Positions 1-6,286 of a stretch of DNA of 10,103 bases are shown here, piece by piece. Origin of the DNA: Phycisphaerales bacterium (GTDB taxonomy: Bacteria; Planctomycetota; Phycisphaerae; Phycisphaerales; UBA1924); contig JARGNC010000092.1 in the NCBI GenBank assembly GCA_029212425.1, positions 1-10,103 of the forward strand. The letters run 5' to 3'. The position numbers and the translations under genes are program-made. The notes under the pieces are model-generated. The model was not told where the DNA came from, did no database searches, and saw only the letters and a list, made by a program, of their open reading frames with translations. Every line of letters starts with the position of its first letter. Positions within the stretch are counted from its first letter, which is position 1.

Positions 1-1126
1 AGTCTTGGATGAGCGAGCCGAGCGATGTGCTGCTGAGAGCGGAGTGCTGCGCGACAAACGAAACCTCGGCGGGTGTTTCAGTGATCGTTTTCTTGGTTGG
101 TTCAGGACTCGATGGACGAGATGTTGACGGTCGATGAGTTGACGAGCGTTGTTCGGGGTGTGCGCTGGGCGTGCCTCGTCCGATTTCGATGAGTTCGTTG
201 AGCATGCTTGTCGCTTCGTGGGCAACGGTGTCGCGGAAGATGTTTGTGGTTCCGGTTGCGTCGATGCGTCCTGCGGCGTCCACGATCTCGATCGGACGAT
301 CGAGGAACGCATCAACGGCGCGGGAGAGTTTGGTACTCGCATCAGCGACCTGCTGACCGGTTGCGCCCATGACGGCGAGTCGGACATGCGGCGAATGGAA
401 CGCTTCGTCGTCGGTGTCCCAGACCCCTGTGAGTGTTTTGATGAGTCGGTACGAGGAGACAACCGCGGCTTCGTCGGCTCCGGTGAGGATGGTGATCTCG
501 TCGATTTCTTCTCGATCGAGCAGTTCGGGCTCGGTGGTTTCATCGACTCGGAGGATCACTCGATCTGCGATGGCGCTGACCTTTGCGAGTGCTTCTTGCA
601 TTGAAGCGCACTCGGTGGCTTGGAGCGTTTGGCCGCAGGCGATGAGATCGACTGAGGTCGATCCCGCAGCGGCGCGGATCAACGCGACGATTTCGTCGCG
701 TCGGCGTGCCGTGGAGCATGCGTACTGACGCACCCAGAGCGAAGCGCGGACAGGGAGGTGTCCGAGCAGGACCGCTTCGACACAGAGCTGGCGGTTGGTT
801 TGCGGCTGGGTGTGTTCGATTCGGGGCGACACGACAACCGGAGTTTCTGGAACAAGTGCTGCTGTCTTGGGTGCGGTGTTGGTCGTGCTTGTACCTGTTT
901 CCGAAGGCATTCGGAGGCGCGAAGGTGCGTGAGCGAGTGGTTCGACTGCGTCGGTTCCGGTTTGGGAGAATGGTTCGGGGGCGAGTTCGCTTTCGCCGAG
1001 GAAGAGATCTGCGAGCGCGTCGTATTCACCGTCTTCGATGCCAGCGAGTTTCATGTAGCCGCCGGGTCCGGAGGGGTTTGTGGTGCTTTGGTTTGCGTGG
1101 TCGTTGTTGTTTCCGTTGTGATCCAT
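1..1126 (-). CDS. Unrecognised protein, MinD/FlhG-like core without a P-loop (3' end outside window)
   Basis: The frame starts at the ATG at 1126 and stays open for 375 codons through the left edge, so the C-terminus is missing. GGAGA at 1133-1137, 6 nt upstream, supports this start. I do not recognise a named family. Residues 1-22 are Asn/Ser/Thr-rich; 23-45 (GYMKLAGIEDGEYDALADLF...) look like a short conserved motif; 46-112 are a low-complexity linker. Residues 116-300 have the strand/helix rhythm of the MinD/ParA/FlhG fold: VEAVLLG where strand 1 would lie, then HLPVRASLW in place of KGGxGKT, a helix (QYACSTARRR) and strand IVALI; later ITILTGADEAAVVSSYRLIK resembles the MinD segment after Walker B, and VRLAVMGA plus FLDRPIEIVDAAGRID resemble its last strands. 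Residues 318-352 are again Ser/Thr/Pro-rich. It lies 65 bp downstream of the ParA-like gene and is probably co-transcribed. The gene is supported by its length and RBS; the pseudo-ATPase reading is inference. Confidence 0.8.
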   Translation of the reverse strand, partial: MDHNGNNNDHANQSTTNPSGPGGYMKLAGIEDGEYDALADLFLGESELAPEPFSQTGTDAVEPLAHAPSRLRMPSETGTSTTNTAPKTAALVPETPVVVSPRIEHTQPQTNRQLCVEAVLLGHLPVRASLWVRQYACSTARRRDEIVALIRAAAGSTSVDLIACGQTLQATECASMQEALAKVSAIADRVILRVDETTEPELLDREEIDEITILTGADEAAVVSSYRLIKTLTGVWDTDDEAFHSPHVRLAVMGATGQQVADASTKLSRAVDAFLDRPIEIVDAAGRIDATGTTNIFRDTVAHEATSMLNELIEIGRGTPSAHPEQRSSTHRPSTSRPSSPEPTKKTITETPAEVSFVAQHSALSSTSLGSLIQD

Positions 1127-1191
1127 GTTGAGTCTCCACTCATGCTCTTCGTGCCATCCTGGCTCGGGAGCTTTGCCGTTCTTTGGGTTGT

Positions 1192-2658
1192 TCAGCTCTG
1201 CACGCAGACGATGTTGTTCTGTGAACCGATGCCGTTTTTCACGCTTGACGGGTTGTGTGGATCAAGTATCCACTCGCCGTCGACCACCACTTTGTATTCG
1301 TATGTTCCAGCTGGGAGTTGGCAATGGAGTTCGTGGATCCCGAGCGACTCGTTGAGTTTGAGCTTTGTTTTTGCGGGGTTCCACGCGTTGAAGCTGCCTG
1401 CGATGTGTACGGATTGACCGATGGAAGCGGGCTGAACGAAGAGGACCCCTCCGGTGACTGGGCGGACTCCGAGCAGGTGTTGGACTCTGCTGATCGGGGT
1501 TGCGACCGGTTCAACGACACGATCATCTACGACCTGAATCGCGACGGGGCGGTGCGGCATCATGGATCGACGCAGTGGTTCAGACGCGACGAGGGTTCCA
1601 CTCGATTCGTGACTGGGGTTCCGTCGGGCTTTGATCGCGAGTTCTTGTGCTCTGGTCAGGACTGGGGTTTCTTCGATCGGTCCGGTGACGGAACTCGCAA
1701 CGAGTGAGCCGGCTGGTTTGGAATGCGTCGCTGCTTGTGCTGGCTTTGATTCGATGCTCGAACTTGCAGCGGATTTTGATTCTGGGTTGGTGGGCTCAGT
1801 GCCTGATTGTGCTTCAAGATCGTCCAATGGTTCAGGACGCTCGATGGTCGCGTGCTCGATGAGCCATTCGCATAAAGATCGGTAATCCTCAGCGCCGGTG
1901 GATTCTGGACGGAAGCTCTCGACGGGCTGTCCGTAACTCGCGGCTTCTTTGAGGGTCTGGTCGTAGCGGATCACAAGCGGGATGAGCGCGGAACCAAAGC
2001 GATCGCGGAGATCGTCGAGCAGGTCGCGTGCGAGCGGTTGGGTTGGATCGTGCATCGTCGCGAGGACGCGTGGATTGAGACGCATCCCGACACGGCGTGC
2101 GATGGAGCGGACGGTCTGCACCTGCTTCGCAGCGCCTTTGAGTGAGAAGAAACTGGTCTCAACAGGGATGATGACCTCGCGACCTGCAGCGATCGCGTTG
2201 TATGAGAGCAAACCGATGGATGGGGAGCAGTCGATGAGGCAGACATCGTATCGACGCTGGATCTGACCCGATTCGTCCGCGTCTTGGCTGACGCGGGAGA
2301 TTCGGTCGATGACGGAGCGGAGACGGAGTTCTTTTTCGGGTTGACCCATGAGTCCGCCGTTGGCGGATTCGATCCCGGCGAGCATCATGTGGCTGGGGAT
2401 GAGATCGAGGTTGCGGGAGACATGCCAGACCAGACGATCGTGGTTGAGCGGGGCGCGTGGATCGGCGCGGAGTGCGTCGTACACGGTCTGTTCGAATTTT
2501 TCTTCTGGGACACCAAGACCTGCAGCGCAGTGAGACTGAGGGTCCATATCGACGAGGAGTGTTCGACATCCGCGCGCAGCGAACCCTGCGGCGAGGTTGA
2601 TTGCGCTGGTGGTCTTGCCGCAGCCGCCCTTCTGGTTGATGATGACAATTGTCCGCAA
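1192..2658 (-). CDS. ParA-family ATPase with C-terminal CBM48/AMPK-beta-like domain
   Basis: This 488-residue protein has two domains. Residues 1-270 are a ParA/Soj ATPase: deviant Walker A KGGCGKTT at 10-17, DMDPQ at 37-41, Walker B-like LIDCSPS at 141-147 and the following PVETSFFSLKG segment. ParA proteins form ATP-dependent dimers that position DNA or other cargo. Residues 271-400 are a Ser/Thr/Glu/Pro-rich linker. Residues 402-488 resemble the glycogen-binding domain of AMPK beta/CBM48: GSFNAWNP (421-428), GTYEYKVVVDGEWILDPHNP (451-470) and GSQNNIVCV near the end. By family comparison W426, K456, W463 and an Asn at 481-482 match the sugar-contact residues. The start is TTG at 2658, because an in-frame TGA lies three codons upstream (2665-2667) and the protein then begins directly with strand 1 of the ParA fold. 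AAGGG at 2669-2673 is a possible RBS, 10 nt away. No parB follows. The fusion is plainly visible; the cargo is unknown. Confidence 0.92.
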   Translation of the reverse strand: MRTIVIINQKGGCGKTTSAINLAAGFAARGCRTLLVDMDPQSHCAAGLGVPEEKFEQTVYDALRADPRAPLNHDRLVWHVSRNLDLIPSHMMLAGIESANGGLMGQPEKELRLRSVIDRISRVSQDADESGQIQRRYDVCLIDCSPSIGLLSYNAIAAGREVIIPVETSFFSLKGAAKQVQTVRSIARRVGMRLNPRVLATMHDPTQPLARDLLDDLRDRFGSALIPLVIRYDQTLKEAASYGQPVESFRPESTGAEDYRSLCEWLIEHATIERPEPLDDLEAQSGTEPTNPESKSAASSSIESKPAQAATHSKPAGSLVASSVTGPIEETPVLTRAQELAIKARRNPSHESSGTLVASEPLRRSMMPHRPVAIQVVDDRVVEPVATPISRVQHLLGVRPVTGGVLFVQPASIGQSVHIAGSFNAWNPAKTKLKLNESLGIHELHCQLPAGTYEYKVVVDGEWILDPHNPSSVKNGIGSQNNIVCVQS

Positions 2659-2673
2659 CGAGGATCATCCCTT

Positions 2674-2696
2674 TCATCGGTGAACAAGCCCGATGA
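2674..2696 (-). promoter_or_regulatory. Hairpin abutting the RBS of the ParA-like gene
   Basis: On the minus-strand transcript TCATCGG (2696-2690) pairs perfectly with CCGATGA (2680-2674) across a 9-nt loop. The 3' arm ends at the base before AAGGG (2673-2669), the candidate RBS for the TTG start at 2658. No T-run follows, so it is not a standard terminator. It could influence ribosome access or be chance. The rest of the 146-bp gap up to 2804 shows no convincing promoter: TTGGAG (2732-2727) and GATAAG (2707-2702) are weak -35/-10 matches 19 nt apart. Confidence 0.3.
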
Positions 2697-2804
2697 GGGT
2701 TCTTATCGGAAATAGTCGCGCAACAACTCCAATCCTGACCCCTTTGGCACACGATGGTTTGGTGCGGTTCGAGTCGCGTCAGCGTTGGGGTCGAATTGAC
2801 AAAA

Positions 2805-3986
2805 TTACGCTCTAATCGCGTCAAAACCGGCTTCGAGGGACTCGACCGGTGCGTCTTCGACAACAATGCATTTGCCCCGGCTTGTGGGGATAACCACCCG
2901 AATCGTATTGGCGGTCGCTTTTTTGTCATGCGACATGCGCTCGACGAGGTCTTGGTTGCTCGGAAGACCTCCGACTTGGACTGGGAGTCCAGCATGCTTG
3001 AGGATCGAGATCATCTCGTTTCCGATCTCGGGATCGAGCCCCGATGCGTGCTCCGCAGCGCGGCATGCGGCGACCATTCCCAGCGCGACCGCTTCTCCAT
3101 GATGGAGCGGCGCGAGCGACGGATTGGATGGATCGGGGGAGAGGTTGTCGAGGGTTTCGATCGCGTGTCCGAAGGTGTGTCCGAAGTTGAGGAGCATTCG
3201 GCCGCCGAGCTTTGAGGTGTCTTCCCGTTCGTCGAGTGCGACGACGCTCGCTTTGAGCGCGACATTCCGTTCAGCGAGTTCAGCCATGGTTGCAGGTTCG
3301 AACGATGAGATCGCATCAAGGTGCTGGATCATCCAATCGAGGAGTCCTTCCTGACCGACACCTGCGGAGATGAACCCGTGCTTGATGCACTCGCTGAGTC
3401 CGGATCGTCGTTGTCGGGGGTCGAGGGAATCGAGGGTGTCGATGTCCGCGATGACGCATTGGGGTTGCCAGAACGCGCCGACGAGGTTTTTGAGGAGGTC
3501 TTCTGATCCATCCGGATTGGTGATGCGGAGGTTGAACCCGGTTTTGCCCCCCACTGATGCGTCGACCATGGACAGCAGCGTGGTTGGGCACTGGATGACT
3601 GGGACGCCTCGGCGGTAGCTTGATGCAACGAATCCTGCGAGATCCCCCACGATTCCGCCTCCGAGAGCGATGACGGGATCAACTCTTGAGTGACCGGTCG
3701 AAGCGATGTGTACGAGGAGGGATTGGTAGGTTTGGATCGACTTGATGGATTCGGTTGGGGTGATGGTCGCGAGGGTCGATTTGATCCCGAGCGATTGGGT
3801 GATGGTGGTGATCTGGTCTGCGAAACGATCCGGGACACCAGAATCGACCAGGACGAAGGCGCGTCGTGCGCCTTTGGAATGCATGGGGTTGAGGACGGCT
3901 TCGAGCTTCGAAAGCACACCAGAACCGATGAGGATGTCGTATCCTCGATCCGCGAGATCTACATGCACCGACCGATCGTTGCTCAC
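2805..3986 (-). CDS. aroB: 3-dehydroquinate synthase
   Basis: AroB converts 3-deoxy-arabino-heptulosonate 7-phosphate to 3-dehydroquinate, the second step of the shikimate pathway, using NAD+ and a divalent metal in the cytoplasm. The 393 residues carry the family signatures: NAD-binding GGGIVGDLAGFVASSYRRG (109-127), PTTLLSMVDASVGGKTGFN (134-152), and by family comparison metal ligands E199 (SECIKHG), H270 (NFGHTFGHAIE) and H296 (HHGEAVALGM), with H274 in the catalytic position. The protein is longer than the common ~360 residues, partly from inserts near 153-166 and 281-293. The start is GTG at 3986, which overlaps the rsfS stop in GTGA (3983-3986), so translation is probably coupled. It is likely the last gene of the lpxA-led operon, since 146 bp follow before the next start. 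Function is as certain as motif reading allows. Confidence 0.97.
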   Translation of the reverse strand: MSNDRSVHVDLADRGYDILIGSGVLSKLEAVLNPMHSKGARRAFVLVDSGVPDRFADQITTITQSLGIKSTLATITPTESIKSIQTYQSLLVHIASTGHSRVDPVIALGGGIVGDLAGFVASSYRRGVPVIQCPTTLLSMVDASVGGKTGFNLRITNPDGSEDLLKNLVGAFWQPQCVIADIDTLDSLDPRQRRSGLSECIKHGFISAGVGQEGLLDWMIQHLDAISSFEPATMAELAERNVALKASVVALDEREDTSKLGGRMLLNFGHTFGHAIETLDNLSPDPSNPSLAPLHHGEAVALGMVAACRAAEHASGLDPEIGNEMISILKHAGLPVQVGGLPSNQDLVERMSHDKKATANTIRVVIPTSRGKCIVVEDAPVESLEAGFDAIRA

Positions 3987-4387
3987 TCAGCGTCCTTCTT
4001 TGATGGAGGGATGAAGGGCGGGACTTCGACCATCGGAGCTTCGGGCCACATGGATTCGAGGTCGTAGTGCGCTCGCGCGTTGGGCTCGAACACATGGACG
4101 ACGACATCGACAAAGTCAGCGAGCAGCCAGAGGGTGTCGTTGTCGTTTGAGATGTGGAAAACCTTGGTGTTGAACTCTTTGGCGGTGTCGTCCAGGTTTT
4201 CGAGTGCGGATCTCATTTGACGCGCTGAGGTCCCTGAACCGATGACGATGAATCCGGTGACGGGTGAGGTCTTGGTGACATCGAGGATTACGACATGCTC
4301 GCACTTGTCTCCGAGCAGGGAGGACCCGATCGCTTGGGCGAACTTTCTTGCTTGATCAACTTCGAGGATCCCTTGCGCATCGGACAT
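3983..4387 (-). CDS. rsfS: Ribosomal silencing factor RsfS (iojap/DUF143 family)
   Basis: RsfS binds uL14 on the large ribosomal subunit and blocks subunit joining, lowering translation when nutrients are short. The iojap domain starts near DQARKFAQAI and includes CEHVVILDVTKTSPVTGFIVIGSGTS, the helix QMRSALENL and the C-terminal DVVVHVFEPNARAHYDLESMW, which matches the usual ...HvF....R..Y.LE.lW ending. I chose ATG 4387 (134 residues) because GGAGGTG at 4396-4402 is a near-perfect RBS 8 nt upstream and the domain then begins about 11 residues in, as in known members. The frame stays open further: ATG at 4465 or TTG at 4495 would add 26 or 36 Ser/Asn/Gly-rich residues, but neither has a good RBS. 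The stop overlaps the aroB start by 4 nt. The pairing with aroB looks like operon packing, not a shared pathway. Confidence 0.9.
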   Translation of the reverse strand: MSDAQGILEVDQARKFAQAIGSSLLGDKCEHVVILDVTKTSPVTGFIVIGSGTSARQMRSALENLDDTAKEFNTKVFHISNDNDTLWLLADFVDVVVHVFEPNARAHYDLESMWPEAPMVEVPPFIPPSKKDAE

Positions 4388-4395
4388 GGTGGTGC

Positions 4396-4402
4396 CACCT
4401 CC
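4396..4402 (-). promoter_or_regulatory. Strong ribosome binding site deciding the rsfS start
   Basis: GGAGGTG on the minus strand lies 8 nt before ATG 4387. It is the best Shine-Dalgarno match noticed among the starts examined in the window, and it lies inside the longer open frame that would start at 4465 or 4495. This favours the shorter protein. Confidence 0.6.
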
Positions 4403-4513
4403 GGCGCTGCTGGATGTGCTTTGAGGATTCAGGTTGGACGGATCTTGATTTGATGAATTGCTCATAGACCCAACGATAGGCGGGTGGGGATTCAATTCCG
4501 ATCTGGAATCAGC

Positions 4514-5356
4514 TCAGGACTGGAATGATCCTGGAGAAACTCCATCGTTGATCTTGGGTGGGTTGAGTTCACCCGCTCTTTTGAGCACTGCACCGCACCA
4601 ACCGCTCCTCTGGCAAGGCTGGAGCGTCTTTGCTGTCTCGATGCTGATGCCGCAGGTGAGGAACTCTTCGAGTATCGGGGCGAGTTGTTCAAGGGAATGC
4701 GCGACGAGGACAAGCATTCCTCCGGGATGCAGCACGCGAGCGATGTCTGAAGCTGCTTTCGATCGATCTGGTGGGGTCTGGGCGCCTTCGATGGGATCGA
4801 CAGCGATGATCGCATGAAACGCGCCGTCTGTTTCACCTATCAGCGACTGGATCCAGTCGAGTTCGAACGACGCGTGGTCTGAGCGGTGTCTCTGGCGAGC
4901 GAATCGGATGGATTGTCCGTCGCGGTCGATCGCGACGACCCCACCAGAGGGTCCGACCGCTTCGATGAGTCTTGCGGAACCTGAACCTGTGCCGCACCCG
5001 ATTTCGAGAACGCGTTGTCCTGGGGTGATGTCTTCAATGAACTGTCCATAGAGGACGGTGCGGGGGTCGTTCCCGACATCGCCGTAGAGTCTGCTTGCGG
5101 TGTAGCGGATGCGCATGCTTCTTCTACCTTCGGAGTCGATCCAGGGGAAGCGGACATCATATTTTTTGAGACCTGGGCCGTGCTCGCTGAGTGCTCTTCG
5201 GATGGAGATTCCTGAGCGTTCTCTGTAGCGGACTCCATCGGGCATGGTAATCGTTCTGCGGTAGAGACCAATGTATCGCGCGAAGCGTTTGAGCTTGTAG
5301 ATCACGCGTGAACCGATGCCTCGTTCTTTAGATGTCCGGGTGCGTTCATCGGGCAT
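4514..5356 (-). CDS. Class I SAM-dependent methyltransferase, substrate unknown
   Basis: The 280-residue protein has a Rossmann-type methyltransferase core: motif I VLEIGCGTGSG (116-126), acidic D144 at the end of strand 2 (VVAIDRD), AIIAVDPIEG (182-191) and LHPGGMLVLVAH (209-220). It should transfer a methyl group from S-adenosylmethionine, but nothing visible names the acceptor. Residues 1-60 are strongly basic (RTRTSKERG, KLKRFARYIGLYRR) with no membrane segment, which might mean contact with nucleic acid or an anionic surface; this is a guess. The ATG at 5356 follows the stop of the MBL gene by 6 nt, with GGAA upstream overlapping that gene's end, so the two are co-translated parts of one operon. 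Downstream, 126 bp separate it from the preferred rsfS start (18 bp if rsfS began at 4495). A small-molecule or lipid acceptor cannot be excluded. Confidence 0.88.
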   Translation of the reverse strand: MPDERTRTSKERGIGSRVIYKLKRFARYIGLYRRTITMPDGVRYRERSGISIRRALSEHGPGLKKYDVRFPWIDSEGRRSMRIRYTASRLYGDVGNDPRTVLYGQFIEDITPGQRVLEIGCGTGSGSARLIEAVGPSGGVVAIDRDGQSIRFARQRHRSDHASFELDWIQSLIGETDGAFHAIIAVDPIEGAQTPPDRSKAASDIARVLHPGGMLVLVAHSLEQLAPILEEFLTCGISIETAKTLQPCQRSGWCGAVLKRAGELNPPKINDGVSPGSFQS

Positions 5357-5362
5357 TGTGCG

Positions 5363-6286
5363 TTAGTTCCCGGCGAAGAGTGATGCTTGTCGCTCGGTGA
5401 CTCTTGGGAAGACGAACTCGACCTCGCGTGATCCTGCGTTAATCGGAATCCAAGGCGTTGCTTCGGTTTGCGTAGAGATTGTTCGGATCAGACCATCGTG
5501 GCAGTGTTCGTCCGCGGCAAGCTCGGGCGTGTTGCATTCTTGCGAGAGGTGCAAGAGCACAAGGTGCTCGCGTGGTTTCATGCGCTTGACCGCGTTGGAA
5601 CTGAGCTGGTTGCTCAGGTGTCCTGATCCACCCATGATCCGTTTTTTGAGAAACGCGGGTCTCCCGGAGCTTTCCTGGAGCTGGGGGCAGTAGTTGGATT
5701 CGATCGCGAGGGTGTCGACGCCTCGCATGTGTTCGATGAGTCCGGGGGTCACTCTGCCGCAGTCGGTCGCGTATCCGAGGTGGGCTTTGGAGCCGTCCTC
5801 GTGGTCGATGACGAAGCGGAAGCACGCGACCCCAAGCGAATCGTGGGAGAGGATTTCGGAATACATGCTGACATTGGGGGAGAGTTCGTGTGATTCGTCG
5901 AAGGGTTCGGTGTGGGCGCTGAGGAGTCCCATTCGCTCAGCGCGTCCCATGTGTCCGCGATGGATCATGAGTTTGGCGCGGAAGTATCCTGGACGGATCG
6001 CGCGGACCCAACCGGCGTAACAGTGATCGGTGTCGAGGTGGGTGTAGACGATCGCGTCGACTTCGTCGGGACGGATGCCCCGCTCGCCGAGGAGTTTGGC
6101 GGTTCGCCGGGGGCTGAGTCCTGCATCGATGAGGTACACCCTGCGCGGAGCGTTTGCGGACGCAGGGATGACCAAGACCGAGCAGTTCCCACGCGAACCC
6201 GATGCAAGCACACACAATGCACCGCGCGATCCGGTCAGATCATGATGGGCGAATGGCGACTGGCATTGGTGGATTGGTTCATTCAT
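5363..6286 (-). CDS. Metallo-beta-lactamase-fold hydrolase, YycJ/WalJ-like
   Basis: The 307-residue protein matches the YycJ/WalJ branch of the MBL superfamily, putative metal-dependent phosphodiesterases or nucleases: VLASGSRGNCSVL (26-38), YLIDAGLS (51-58), THLDTDH (82-88), YATDCGRV (172-179), AIESNYCPQL (194-203), GSGHLSNQ (220-227) and HLSQECNTPE (246-255). Each has a clear YycJ counterpart. The metal motif reads H83-x-D85-x-D87-H88, where the superfamily normally has HxHxDH, so the second histidine is an aspartate. YycJ has been linked to DNA repair or processing in Firmicutes; its role here is not shown by context. The start ATG at 6286 overlaps the lpxA stop as ATGA (6283-6286), a typical coupled junction. 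No signal peptide is seen, so it is cytoplasmic. The family call is firm and the exact substrate is open. Confidence 0.9.
   Translation of the reverse strand: MNEPIHQCQSPFAHHDLTGSRGALCVLASGSRGNCSVLVIPASANAPRRVYLIDAGLSPRRTAKLLGERGIRPDEVDAIVYTHLDTDHCYAGWVRAIRPGYFRAKLMIHRGHMGRAERMGLLSAHTEPFDESHELSPNVSMYSEILSHDSLGVACFRFVIDHEDGSKAHLGYATDCGRVTPGLIEHMRGVDTLAIESNYCPQLQESSGRPAFLKKRIMGGSGHLSNQLSSNAVKRMKPREHLVLLHLSQECNTPELAADEHCHDGLIRTISTQTEATPWIPINAGSREVEFVFPRVTERQASLFAGN

Noticed and set aside
1127..1191. Possible terminator or promoter between the ParA-like gene and the next gene
   Set aside because: No stable stem with a T-run and no convincing -35/-10 pair; only the RBS at 1133-1137 stands out.
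758..1417. A 219-codon plus-strand open frame spanning the two left genes
   Set aside because: It overlaps the 3' end of the ParA-like gene, the 65-bp gap and the 5' end of the next gene, and its Cys/Val/Phe-rich translation matches nothing.
2737..2792. Inverted repeat GACCCC...GGGGTC downstream of aroB as a terminator
   Set aside because: The arms are only 6 bp with a 44-nt loop, and no T-run follows.
2159..2995. A 278-codon minus-strand frame crossing the aroB-parA gap
   Set aside because: It runs out of frame through both recognised genes and is Arg/Pro/Ser-rich without motifs; it is a frame shadow.
4495..4509. Small hairpin ATTCC-GATCT-GGAAT at the end of the methyltransferase gene
   Set aside because: The 5-bp A/T-rich stem without a T-run is too weak to call a terminator.
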